IMG/VR virus record: IMGVR_UViG_3300006028_000010 | Location: 36,330-100,329 of that record | Length of the DNA stretch: 64,000 nt | Direction: 5' to 3' (one strand) | From: a virus | Shown here: piece by piece, positions 53,286 through 60,670 of the stretch | Layout: each line of letters opens with the position of its first letter | Position numbering within the stretch: position 1 is the stretch's first letter | Notes under the pieces: generated by a model | What the model saw: only the letters and a program-made list of their open reading frames with translations | What the model was told of the DNA's origin: nothing | Databases searched by the model: none | Made by a program: the position numbers and the translations under genes

Positions 53286-53509
53286 TGCGGTGGCGGCGCA
53301 ACGGGGTTAGGCGATGGGATTGGTGCAACAGACGACGTGGGCGACGGGGGAATCACAACACCCCCACGCCTAAGGTTGAAACCACCCACAGCCGCAACCA
53401 CAACCAACGCGATCAACACCAACACCAACACCACACCAAGCAACACATACGGCCACCGCTTACGCTTCGGCGCCGCCACATAAACCACACCAGGCTGCGG
53501 AGCCGTCAC
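53282..53509 (-). CDS. Single-span membrane protein with Pro-rich tail
   Basis: 75 residues: basic N-terminus (APKRKRWPY), one span (VLLGVVLVLVLIALVVVAAVGG), Pro/Ser tail (PPSPTSSVAPIPSPNP). Probably outside-facing tail. No family recognised. Confidence 0.6.
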   Translation of the reverse strand: MTAPQPGVVYVAAPKRKRWPYVLLGVVLVLVLIALVVVAAVGGFNLRRGGVVIPPSPTSSVAPIPSPNPVAPPPQ

Positions 53510-53557
53510 CAGTCACCCCGTCCCTTCCCGAACCAATGAGACGGCGCTAACCCGCAC

Positions 53558-54241
53558 CTAAAGGAGGGCCTTCAACTTCGCGACATCGTCATGGAACCGG
53601 TCCGCCATATACGTGAAATACGCGGCACTATCACCAGACATCCGCCCCGGACTGTTCGCGTCCTCATACCCAGCGTCCATCGGAGCCTTCCCCAACGCCG
53701 GATGAACATGCTCAACAATAACATCCGGCAGGTAAGTGATCCGGTTAATCGCATTACCAAGCTCAAGCCACACAAGATCCACACACAAGTGGACCATCGA
53801 TGGTGGAGCCATGTAACCCAGGGTGGTCACGATGTCCGACGTCATGGCCACCGCAGTCGGCATGTTCTCGCCCTGCAACAAATCATTGCCATACACGAAA
53901 CCCGTACCACCCGACAAACACTCACAAAACCGCTGATCCCACCCGGCGGTGCGAGGCCGATGATCATCCCCCATGAAACCCAAAAACCGGTACCTCGACG
54001 CGTTAGCTACAGCCACCGCGTTCAACGTGCCCACCATGCGCAGCCGAGGACCAACATGCAACAACACACCCCGCATGCGGCTGATCACAGCCTGGTAACG
54101 GTTCAGCTCCGGGTCATCAACATCCACAGCGAACAACAAATCAGCCGCACCCGTAGACGTGGACTGCCACGCCTCCCACAGAGCCTCCGCATTATGAGGA
54201 CGACCCCGGGTCGGGACAATAACTAGGAGGTCCGCAGTCAT
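53558..54241 (-). CDS. Glycosyltransferase, GT2-like
   Basis: 227 residues. Start MTADLLVIVPTRGRPHNAEALWEAW; DLLFAVDVDDPE (DxD); RFLGFMGDDHRPRTAGWD, with a second DD; VYGNDLLQGENMPTAVAM. A typical GT-A fold. The ATG shares one base with the preceding stop (TGATG), so it is coupled to the small upstream gene. Third glycosyltransferase of the window. Confidence 0.85.
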   Translation of the reverse strand: MTADLLVIVPTRGRPHNAEALWEAWQSTSTGAADLLFAVDVDDPELNRYQAVISRMRGVLLHVGPRLRMVGTLNAVAVANASRYRFLGFMGDDHRPRTAGWDQRFCECLSGGTGFVYGNDLLQGENMPTAVAMTSDIVTTLGYMAPPSMVHLCVDLVWLELGNAINRITYLPDVIVEHVHPALGKAPMDAGYEDANSPGRMSGDSAAYFTYMADRFHDDVAKLKALL

Positions 54242-54480
54242 CAGTGTTGTTCGGACGGCGCGCGTCCCGGCCAAAAACCGGTAGCTCTGTGGTGAAGATT
54301 GGCGCACAATCCGTCAACTACAGTTGGACCTACGAATTTAGACAGGTGGATTCGGCATCGATTAAAGTCCCCCGGAACTCCCCAGCGAATCTTGGCTGCA
54401 CCCTCTCCTTCAGCCCAATACCGCATTAAGCGCTCGGTTGAGACAGCATCTCCGGGGGTCACTTCACGTCCGGCTACCAT
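54241..54480 (-). CDS. Small conserved phage protein
   Basis: 79 residues: RLMRYWAEGEGAAKIRWGVPGDFNRCRIHLSKFVGPTVVDGLCANLHHRATGFWPG. The YWAxGEGAAKIRWGxPGDFNRC and LCANLHxRATG motifs recur in many phages. Function unknown. Translationally coupled to the glycosyltransferase. Confidence 0.75.
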   Translation of the reverse strand: MVAGREVTPGDAVSTERLMRYWAEGEGAAKIRWGVPGDFNRCRIHLSKFVGPTVVDGLCANLHHRATGFWPGRAPSEQH

Positions 54481-54502
54481 TTGACACCACCTCCTCCTTC
54501 GG

Positions 54503-55312
54503 TCAGGGACGAGGTTTTATCCCTCTCCGCATTCGCCATTCCATGAGGAATGAGTCATGCTTGCTACAATTGCATGACTTGCACGCGGCAACAATGTTGC
54601 CTATCGAATGCGCTCCACCACGGTTAATGGGAACCACATGCTCCATCGTTAGCGGTTTCTTACCTCCGCAGTAGAAGCAACGGCCTCGACTACGCAGACG
54701 AATTCGGCGCCACTCCAGCTCTGGAACTCCGTAACCGACGGTAGCAGCACGTTTGACCGCATTGCGTTGCTGTTGCCGAGCCGCGTACCGTTCACGGTTT
54801 TGAACTTTGCCGTATTGCCCACCGCAATAGCTGGAACACGTCTCCGCGTCGGCCCTGTATGCGGTAATATCCGTTTGGCAGATTACACAATACTTCGGTG
54901 CCCGGGCGGCTATGCGGACCACACGAGTTCTGCGTGCTATTAGCACGTATCGGCAATGCTCCGAACAGTACGAGCTATCAGACCGCGGTCGTTCGAACAC
55001 GCGACCGCACGCCTCGCAGGGCATTTGAATGCGCGTTACGTGTTTTTTGGCGTTCTGCTCAGAGTTATTCAGATTTACACGGCATGGCTTGCTACACGTT
55101 CGCTGTGTTGCACGGGTCGGGGTGAACTCAGCTCCGCACCACTCGCAGTTGGCGGGTTCGTGCACACGAGGTAAGCGCCCGTGTTGGCGACGTAGTTCAA
55201 CTTTCCTTGCACACCGTAACTGACTACGGCATTCATCGGAACATGCGCGTTGATTGATCCTCTGCGGAACATATAGTGCCGAACACCAGGAACATCGGGT
55301 ACCGTGGGCCAC
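54503..55312 (-). CDS. Free-standing HNH homing endonuclease 4
   Basis: 269 residues from a GTG at 55312. At least four Cys4 fingers of the form CxxC...R(T)CSxxCR (CSWCSALY-CSDEC, CEWCGAEF-CSKPC, CEACGRVF-CSEHC, CVICQTD-CSSYC), then HNH: CFYCGGKKPLTMEHVVPINRGGAHSIGNIVAACKSCNCSK. Codon choice is low-GC compared with neighbours. Confidence 0.9.
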   Translation of the reverse strand: MAHGTRCSWCSALYVPQRINQRACSDECRSQLRCARKVELRRQHGRLPRVHEPANCEWCGAEFTPTRATQRTCSKPCRVNLNNSEQNAKKHVTRIQMPCEACGRVFERPRSDSSYCSEHCRYVLIARRTRVVRIAARAPKYCVICQTDITAYRADAETCSSYCGGQYGKVQNRERYAARQQQRNAVKRAATVGYGVPELEWRRIRLRSRGRCFYCGGKKPLTMEHVVPINRGGAHSIGNIVAACKSCNCSKHDSFLMEWRMRRGIKPRP

Positions 55313-55389
55313 GGGCGTTGCACCTTCTAAGGCTAGGTGTAGCTGCCTAGGCCCTGGGTGACGTGTGGAGCGTCCCTGGGGCCGTTTTG
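55313..55389 (-). ncRNA. Two-hairpin leader of HNH gene 4
   Basis: Opens AAACGGCCCCAGG on the minus strand. Hairpin 1: GGCCC/GGGCC outer, GACG-CTCCACA-CGTC inner. Hairpin 2: CACCT...AGGTG. More diverged than those of HNH genes 1, 3 and 5 but the same layout. It begins about 20 nt after the lipoprotein stop. Confidence 0.6.
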
Positions 55390-55407
55390 TTGCTTAAGGG
55401 TATCACG

Positions 55408-55770
55408 TTATTTTTTGACGCAGGTGACTACGATGTTGTCGTTGGATTGGGCGGTGCTGCCGGGGGCTGGTTCGATTTTGGCGACGGTCCAGTCGGCGAG
55501 GTGGGCGGTGTCGACGGATTGGTCGGTGTTTTGTGAACCGTATTTGATGTTGTCGAAGCCTGTTTTGCGGAGTTCGTCGTCGGCGAGTTGCGCGTTTTTG
55601 CCTACGAGGTCTGCGGGGATGGTGAGTTTGGTGTTGTTGCCGTTGGTTTCTGTGGCTGCGGTGGTGGGTACGGGTGGTTGGTTGGGGTTGGGGTTTTTGT
55701 TTGTGCAGCCGGCGAGTAGTGCTGCTGCGGTGAGGGTGGTGAGGAGTGTGGCTGTGACGGGTTTGTGCAT
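55408..55770 (-). CDS. Lipoprotein with a PASTA domain
   Basis: 120 residues from the ATG at 55770 (GGAG upstream). Signal peptide with lipobox LLAGC; linker rich in Asn, Pro and Thr; then a PASTA domain (IPADLVGKNAQLADDELRKTG, VAKIEPAPGSTAQSNDNIVV). PASTA domains bind muropeptides. As a phage gene this is probably a lysogenic-conversion or exclusion factor. Confidence 0.8.
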   Translation of the reverse strand: MHKPVTATLLTTLTAAALLAGCTNKNPNPNQPPVPTTAATETNGNNTKLTIPADLVGKNAQLADDELRKTGFDNIKYGSQNTDQSVDTAHLADWTVAKIEPAPGSTAQSNDNIVVTCVKK

Positions 55771-55817
55771 GATCGCTCCGCTGGGGGTGAGGGGTTCTGG
55801 GTGGTTAAGTCGCTGGG

Positions 55818-56318
55818 TTACCGTACCAACCGGCCTGGATAGTCCTCGCCGACCGCCGCGCAATGCTCACGAACCCGTCTGGTCAGACAGGCGATGCTGA
55901 CGCCGAACTGGGCGGCGATGACTCGCCACAACGCACCGGTGAGGCGTTTCTGGTAGGCGGCGTGGATGTCGTCGTCTGTAAGTTTCTTCACCGGCCCGCG
56001 TATCGCGCGGGGCTTACTCGCCCGTTTCACCGTTTGTCGTAGAATTGTTGGTCGCAGCCCGATGCGTGTGGCGATCTGATCCTCAGCGAGTCCGCTACCG
56101 GCAAGACACTTGTAGTCATCCAGCGTGTCTGCCCATGGTTTAGTGAGTCGTGCATAGTCGGCCCACGACCCGTCGCATTTCGATGCGTAGCAGCAGTTGA
56201 CGCACACGCCGCGCCCAGCGTGAACAACTGCCCCGTCGTACCGCTGCGACGCCCACGTAACCATCGGCAGATCGCAGCGGCGACAGTTCGGTGGGCGAAC
56301 GATGACACCGCCGGGCAT
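55818..56318 (-). CDS. Zinc-ribbon HTH DNA-binding protein
   Basis: 166 residues with AGGAGG upstream. N-terminal zinc ribbon CRRCDLPMVTW...GRGVCVNCC. Then two HTH-like segments (GLAEDQIATRIGLRPTILRQTVKRA and LTDDDIHAAYQKRLTGALWRVIAAQFGVSIACLTRRVREH). Divergent from the operon at 56528; probably a regulator of early genes. Confidence 0.75.
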   Translation of the reverse strand: MPGGVIVRPPNCRRCDLPMVTWASQRYDGAVVHAGRGVCVNCCYASKCDGSWADYARLTKPWADTLDDYKCLAGSGLAEDQIATRIGLRPTILRQTVKRASKPRAIRGPVKKLTDDDIHAAYQKRLTGALWRVIAAQFGVSIACLTRRVREHCAAVGEDYPGRLVR

Positions 56319-56347
56319 CCTGCGTCCTCCTGTGGACTATCGTCTTG

Positions 56348-56466
56348 GGGGTGCTGTGAGCGTCGGAGTCCCTATCCGATTATCTGGCGGAAGTCAGACC
56401 GAAACGATGGCGGCTCGGCGTGTCGCCGGAGGGGTCCGGGGCGCGCACCGACGCTCACAGCACCCC
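56348..56466. promoter_or_regulatory. 19-bp perfect inverted repeat in a divergent promoter region
   Basis: GGGGTGCTGTGAGCGTCGG (56348-56366) and its exact reverse complement (56448-56466) are separated by 81 nt between divergent genes. The right arm ends 25 bp before the plus-strand -35. Paired operators for a repressor, or a folded RNA, are possible. Confidence 0.6.
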
Positions 56467-56490
56467 ATCTAACGCTGACCCCGCCTCTAC

Positions 56491-56520
56491 TTGACACACT
56501 GCTCCGTACCGGAGCATGAT
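56491..56520 (+). promoter_or_regulatory. Promoter of the plus-strand operon
   Basis: TTGACA (56491-56496), 18 nt, CATGAT (56515-56520), then 7 nt to the GTG at 56528. This predicts a leaderless mRNA starting at that GTG, as is common in actinobacteria. Confidence 0.6.
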
Positions 56521-56527
56521 AGGTGGC

Positions 56528-56740
56528 GTGACTAAAACCCCGACACCCCCAGATGTCACGGATCCCGTTGAACGCCAATGGCGTAACGACTTCACCAGCC
56601 TCGCGAACGCGATCCCGACCTCTTGGATCGTCACCGACGAAGACGGATTGATGTGGATCACCACAGACCACAGAGACGACCCCCGAGCCAAGCTATATCA
56701 CAATCATTGCATCGTCGGGTACGCAAAAGGATGGCTGTGA
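56528..56740 (+). CDS. Small hypothetical protein, first of an operon
   Basis: 70 residues from the GTG at 56528 (ATG at 56516 is also open). MTKTPTPPDVTDPVERQWRNDF, then SWIVTDEDGLMWITTDHRDDPRAKLYHN. Small acidic protein. Followed at 2 nt by the next gene, so an operon is clear. Function unknown. Confidence 0.6.
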   Translation: MTKTPTPPDVTDPVERQWRNDFTSLANAIPTSWIVTDEDGLMWITTDHRDDPRAKLYHNHCIVGYAKGWL

Positions 56741-56741
56741 C

Positions 56742-57038
56742 ATGGCCACATCGACAGATGACAGTGTCTACGACGCGATCACAGAACTGTCGCAAACGCT
56801 GATTACCTGCTTTGACCGGGCAGGTGACCTACCCACGACAGGATCCGACTACAACATGGGTCAGCGCGTCGCCTACGGTGACTGTGTTCGCCTTGTGCGT
56901 CAGCATGCTTCCACATATCTACTCGCGGGTAGACCCGAGAAACAGACCGCATCATTGCTTCAGCACATGCGTAACGGATTGATCACCCCGGACGGAGACT
57001 CGCCGTCACACGTAACCTCATCAGCGACCAATGCGTGA
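56742..57038 (+). CDS. Small hypothetical protein
   Basis: 98 residues, helical: SVYDAITELSQTLITCFDRA, MGQRVAYGDCVRLVRQHAS. Starts 2 nt after the previous stop and overlaps the HTH gene by 8 nt. No family recognised. Confidence 0.6.
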   Translation: MATSTDDSVYDAITELSQTLITCFDRAGDLPTTGSDYNMGQRVAYGDCVRLVRQHASTYLLAGRPEKQTASLLQHMRNGLITPDGDSPSHVTSSATNA

Positions 57039-57189
57039 CGATCAGCTTTTGTCCAGAGAGCAAGTCGCGGAGCTGCTGGGCATCGACCCCGAGTCGGTGC
57101 GGTCGACAATGCGCCGAGCTGGAATAGCCGAGGAACGGGGCTACCCTCGAGATCAAGTGCTGGAACTGTTAAGGAACCGTCACCGGTAA
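57031..57189 (+). CDS. Small HTH (excisionase/MerR-like) protein
   Basis: 52 residues, below the usual cut-off for gene callers. LLSREQVAELLGIDPESVRSTMRRAGIAEERGYPRDQVLELL is a winged-HTH of the type in excisionases and MerR N-termini. It overlaps the upstream stop by 8 nt. It could be the excisionase or a regulator of the plus-strand operon. Confidence 0.7.
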   Translation: MRDDQLLSREQVAELLGIDPESVRSTMRRAGIAEERGYPRDQVLELLRNRHR

Positions 57190-57232
57190 GATCGCCGCGC
57201 TCGCTAAGAGATCCCAAAAGGAGGGGCCTGTG

Positions 57233-57583
57233 ATGACCGTCCCTGACGCTGCTGCTGCCCTGCTCGCTGGGATCACGAAGGGCGGTATGACGTATGGCAT
57301 CAACCCGGACATGGTTCATCATGTGCTCGCCGTGTTGGAAGACGCCGACATGGCCGTCGTGGCCCTGCCCCCGGCGAGCGGTAAGCGGGTCACGCCGGCG
57401 GGGGTTCGCATCGCCGAGTTCGATGGTGTGGTGGGGGTGAGTTTTTACCCTGAGGACGGCACGTGGCGGGTGTACGAGATTCATGACCGCTGCTTTTGGG
57501 ATCATGACGATGACCCGCTGCGGGTGGCGGCGGCTATTGTCGCGGCTGTTCGTTGGGCGCAACGCGAGAAGCGTCGTCGGTGA
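57233..57583 (+). CDS. Hypothetical protein
   Basis: 116 residues from the ATG at 57233 (AGGAGG upstream; GTG at 57230 equally possible). ITKGGMTYGINPDMVHHVLAVLEDADMAVVALPP, VRIAEFDGVVGVSFYPEDGTWRVYEIHDRCFW, basic end (AQREKRRR). Beta-rich C-terminal part. Family unknown. Confidence 0.65.
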   Translation: MTVPDAAAALLAGITKGGMTYGINPDMVHHVLAVLEDADMAVVALPPASGKRVTPAGVRIAEFDGVVGVSFYPEDGTWRVYEIHDRCFWDHDDDPLRVAAAIVAAVRWAQREKRRR

Positions 57584-57598
57584 CGCCGTGGCGGATGC

Positions 57599-57985
57599 TT
57601 AGGGCGATGTTGAGCTGATTCGGGTTTCGAGTCCTACTGCGGCGCGGAGTTCGGCGCTGTCGGTGCGTAGGTCGCCGTGGTCGGTGGTGAGTTCGTCCAT
57701 GAGGTCGGCGAGGCCGTCGGCGATGGCGTTGAGTTTTTGTTGTATGGCGCTGTCGGCGCGGCGTTGGGTGTTTTGCAGCAGGGCCACCAGGATGAATGTG
57801 ATTATCGTGGTCAACGTATTTATGATCAACTGCCACAGATCGACATCACGAAACGCGAAATACGAAGGCAGCCACAACACGACCAACAGAACACACAAAG
57901 CGAAGAACCAGGCCCGGGACACGAACCCCGCCGTGGCGGTGGCGAACCGGTCAAACAGGGTCAGCTGGCCGGGTTCAGGCGGCAT
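57599..57985 (-). CDS. Low-affinity iron permease family protein
   Basis: 128 residues from the ATG at 57985 (GGAGG upstream). FDRFATATAGFVSRAWFFALCVLLVVLW, FRDVDLWQLIINTLTTIITFILVALLQNTQRRADSAIQQKLNAI: this is the pattern of the small low-affinity iron permease family (two spans, NTxTTIxTFxxVxLxQNTQ). Rarely noted in phages; a host-derived moron is likely. Whether it transports iron is unproven. Confidence 0.75.
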   Translation of the reverse strand: MPPEPGQLTLFDRFATATAGFVSRAWFFALCVLLVVLWLPSYFAFRDVDLWQLIINTLTTIITFILVALLQNTQRRADSAIQQKLNAIADGLADLMDELTTDHGDLRTDSAELRAAVGLETRISSTSP

Positions 57986-58064
57986 GAACGATGCCTCCTG
58001 CGGGTCCACCGGCGTTGAGTTTGTTGATGGTGACGTGGGGTGCCCGCCGCCTAGGCGGGTCCGG

Positions 58065-58226
58065 TCAGGGCACGCCTCGGGCAACTGTCTCGGAGGTACT
58101 AGTGTCGAACCAGCACCCGCAATTACTACGGGATCTACCGTCGCGCCCAATCCGCCATTGCCACCATGCGAATAACGAACCACAGAGACGACAAGGACGA
58201 GGTGTCACTACGCCCCGTCGCTTCAT
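58065..58226 (-). CDS. Small Cys-containing protein, possible endonuclease remnant
   Basis: 53 residues from the ATG at 58226: MKRRGVVTPRPCRLCGSLF, WQWRIGRDGRSRSNCGCWF. One CxxC and one CxC could form a zinc site. Codon use is low-GC, like the five HNH genes, and its leader has a GAACGC-AAG-GCGTTC hairpin (58258-58272). It might be a truncated HNH N-terminal part. Confidence 0.4.
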   Translation of the reverse strand: MKRRGVVTPRPCRLCGSLFAWWQWRIGRDGRSRSNCGCWFDTSTSETVARGVP

Positions 58227-58361
58227 TCGATGAGCGGGATTATGCCTAGGGTTCTTAGAACGCCTTGCGTTCCATGCGTGGGCGCTCACACTAGGTATCC
58301 TAGCTTAATCCCTCCGTGGGGACCCGCTTCTCTAACAACCGCGACAACGTCACAGCGGGGG

Positions 58362-58505
58362 TCACGGTGTGGACAGCAGGAACACGAGCAGGGCGAGGGT
58401 CAGCAGCCCCAGCAGCGCAGCGCAGACCAGCACCCCGGCACCGATAAGGATGGCGTAGGCGACGGTGGTGACGGCCCGGCGGGGACGGTGACGCCCGGGG
58501 CACAA
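58362..58505 (-). CDS. Small single-span membrane protein (47 aa)
   Basis: TTG start at 58505 with GGGGGTGG upstream. Basic N-terminus (CPGRHRPRRAV), then a long hydrophobic run (VAYAILIGAGVLVCAALLGLLTLALLVFLL). Directly downstream of a similar small membrane gene. Confidence 0.5.
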   Translation of the reverse strand: MCPGRHRPRRAVTTVAYAILIGAGVLVCAALLGLLTLALLVFLLSTP

Positions 58506-58523
58506 TCCGCCACCCCCGGCCGC

Positions 58524-58661
58524 TCAGGGTGCCGGGAACAGATCTAAGCCAGCTGCGGCGAGCACCGCGACGATCCACCACGCCTGCCACACGGATACAG
58601 CGCTCATCGCCACCCAGATGCCTGAGCCGATGACGATGACGAGGACTGCCTCGCGCACCAT
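58524..58661 (-). CDS. Small membrane protein (45 aa)
   Basis: ATG at 58661: MVREAVLVIVIGSGIWVAMSA, then WQAWWIVAVLAAAGLDLFPAP, two short spans. It starts 10 nt after the NlpC/P60 stop and probably belongs to the same transcript. Confidence 0.55.
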   Translation of the reverse strand: MVREAVLVIVIGSGIWVAMSAVSVWQAWWIVAVLAAAGLDLFPAP

Positions 58662-58671
58662 GGCTGGTGGT

Positions 58672-59376
58672 CTAGTTGATGAGTCGTCGGGCCTCAACGA
58701 AGCCGTTGGTGTAGAGCGGTCTTACGTGAACTGGTACCCCGAAGGTTGAGGCTTCAGCGATTTTGCCGTCGCCGACGTACATGACGACATGATCGATAGG
58801 CGTGTAATACAGGAGCAGGTCACCAGGGCGTAGGTCATTCAGGCTGACCCGGTAGCCAACACTGGCTTGCGCGGCTGCGGTGCGGGGCAGGTTGATCCCG
58901 GCTTGTTTGTAGGCCCATTGGATGAGCCCGGAGCAGTCGAAGCCACCTGGTGAGTCGCCGCCGTAGACGTAGCGTGATCCGATTTGGGAGATGGCGGCGG
59001 TGACGGCTTTCGCGGCTGCTGGTGCTTGTTGCGGTGCGGGGGTTTGGGCTGGTGCCGGGGTTGGCAGCGCAACCGGCGCGGGCCGTTGCGCGATGGGGGT
59101 TTGGGGCGGAACGCTGTACCAGCGCCGAGCCGCTGGGGGCGGGTACCAGTCAACGCCGGCGGGGGCCATCCGGGGCGGCGCGAGCATCATCAACGCCGGA
59201 CGCGGGTGGGGGTGGGGGCGTCGCATCGGTTGGGTAGCGGCCACGGTTTTCACCGGGGCGGTGATCACGGGCAGGGTGCCGGTGGTAGTGACGAGGGTGA
59301 GCGCGGTGACGGTGGCACCAGCGGCGGTGGGAATCAACTCCCGCGCCGGGTTCCGCTTCCTGTGCCGGCCCGCCAT
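58672..59376 (-). CDS. Secreted NlpC/P60 peptidoglycan endopeptidase
   Basis: 234 residues from the ATG at 59376, sharing one base with the preceding stop (TGATG). N-terminal membrane/signal segment, a long Pro/Ala/Gln linker (about 45-120), and an NlpC/P60 domain with catalytic Cys in GGFDCSGLIQWAY, His in PIDHVVMYVG and the usual LPRTAAAQ and LRPGDLLLYY motifs. It should cut stem-peptide links. Probably virion-associated or a wall-remodelling moron. Confidence 0.9.
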   Translation of the reverse strand: MAGRHRKRNPARELIPTAAGATVTALTLVTTTGTLPVITAPVKTVAATQPMRRPHPHPRPALMMLAPPRMAPAGVDWYPPPAARRWYSVPPQTPIAQRPAPVALPTPAPAQTPAPQQAPAAAKAVTAAISQIGSRYVYGGDSPGGFDCSGLIQWAYKQAGINLPRTAAAQASVGYRVSLNDLRPGDLLLYYTPIDHVVMYVGDGKIAEASTFGVPVHVRPLYTNGFVEARRLIN

Positions 59377-59756
59377 CAGAGGCCACCCCAACAGCTGCGG
59401 GACGCTGCCCACGGGCTCAACCCGGCAGACGCGAATGCCCGATCAGCGACGGCGAACTGCTGAGCAACGGTCGCGTCCTTAGCGCGATGCGCGTACCTGC
59501 CGCCGCCAAACGCGAGCCACGTGGAATCTAAAAATTGAAACAGGCCACTGGCTGTTGACGACGGGTTCTGCGCGTGAGGATTGCCACCCGATTCACACCG
59601 AATGATTGGGCCCCACGCTGGGTCGGCGTACGCCGTTCCCGTGTCGAGCACGATAGTACAGGCGACGGCCGCGACGGATGCGCCGATCACAAATCGAGGT
59701 ACCCGCCTACGGCATTGCCCGGGCTTCCGGTGACGACCACGACATGCTTGATGCAT
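59376..59756 (-). CDS. Secreted Rpf-like transglycosylase
   Basis: 126 residues. Basic start, hydrophobic core (VIGASVAAVACTIVLDTGTAYA) with a cleavage-like AYA-DP, then PAWGPIIRCESGGNPHAQNPSSTASGLFQFLDSTWLAFGGG: the transglycosylase-like domain of resuscitation-promoting factors with the catalytic Glu in CESGG. Translation is coupled to the NlpC/P60 gene; together they resemble an Rpf-RipA-like pair that cleaves glycan and peptide. Confidence 0.85.
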   Translation of the reverse strand: MHQACRGRHRKPGQCRRRVPRFVIGASVAAVACTIVLDTGTAYADPAWGPIIRCESGGNPHAQNPSSTASGLFQFLDSTWLAFGGGRYAHRAKDATVAQQFAVADRAFASAGLSPWAASRSCWGGL

Positions 59757-59798
59757 GGCGGTAGTGCGCCAGTGGGTAACGCCTCACGGAAACCCTTC

Positions 59799-59814
59799 GC
59801 TGGTTCCAACCAGC
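59799..59814. promoter_or_regulatory. 16-bp palindrome upstream of the Rpf-like gene
   Basis: GCTGGTT-CC-AACCAGC is a perfect palindrome 43 bp upstream of the Rpf-like start and 53 bp from the end of the HNH gene. Operator candidate for the wall-lytic pair. Confidence 0.4.
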
Positions 59815-59866
59815 TAAGCGGTCGGTTTTAATCGCCGAACGGTCGTCTACAATGGACTACGTTCCA

Positions 59867-60670
59867 TCAGGACGAATCGCTGTCCGGTGCTCTATCTGCG
59901 ACGGCGAGACCCTTGCAGGTCTCCTCCATGCAACCGCTCTCCACCGGAGGCCGTTGCGCTGGAGTGAACGAAAGATCAGCTAAGCTCAGCCTTCGATGTG
60001 AGCGCCCCGGATTTAGGCGTCTAAATTGCGCCTGCTTGCATGCTTGATTACAGAATTTCGCGTTTCGCCGCTTGGTGTCCGGGATCCTTTGGCCGCAGAA
60101 CCCGCAGTGGCGTACTGGTCTCGGCGCGCTGGCGCGCCGATGTCTCGGCTTCACCGGCCACACGCCGTACTGATTGGTGACCCAGCCACGCTCTTCGGCG
60201 TGCTCCAATGCATGCTCTGCTTTGGTCTTGGCTTTGAGGTTAGCGGCACTGTTGTCGATTTTGACTTCGTTGACGTGGTGTACGTCGTGATCGGGATTGA
60301 TCAGCGCGCCCGCGTCCCACATCTGCTTGCGATGTTCAAAAACATAACCATCACGACGCGCTAACGGGTGTGACGGCTCGTAAATGTCTACATACCCATC
60401 AGGACGAACGCGTCGCTTCACCCCGTAATTGCGTACAGTGCAAGTCGGGTCGCCATGCCGTTTCCATCGGCAGTAGTGCTTCAAGCACCAGCCACGAATA
60501 CGTGCAACCCCGCCGCAATCAGAAATCGAACAGATAGTCACTGGTCGGCGACGCGCATCACCCGCCGAGCCGGGATCTCCCCGCAATCGCCACCGTTGGT
60601 AGTGGGTTCCGCACCACCCACGAGCCTTTCGTGGTCTGTCGCAGCCTTCAACCGCGCACGTAACATCCAT
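59867..60670 (-). CDS. Free-standing HNH homing endonuclease 5
   Basis: 267 residues. Two N-terminal fingers (CAVEGCDRPRKARGWCGTHY, CSISDCGGVARIRGWCLKHY), then an HNH-like core PDHDVHHVNEVKIDNSAANLKAKTKAEHALEH, then a further finger (CGFCGQRIP...CNQACKQ). Low-GC codon use. The gene is flanked by DUF397 and Rpf-like genes, outside the structural cluster. Confidence 0.85.
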   Translation of the reverse strand: MDVTCAVEGCDRPRKARGWCGTHYQRWRLRGDPGSAGDARRRPVTICSISDCGGVARIRGWCLKHYCRWKRHGDPTCTVRNYGVKRRVRPDGYVDIYEPSHPLARRDGYVFEHRKQMWDAGALINPDHDVHHVNEVKIDNSAANLKAKTKAEHALEHAEERGWVTNQYGVWPVKPRHRRASAPRPVRHCGFCGQRIPDTKRRNAKFCNQACKQAQFRRLNPGRSHRRLSLADLSFTPAQRPPVESGCMEETCKGLAVADRAPDSDSS

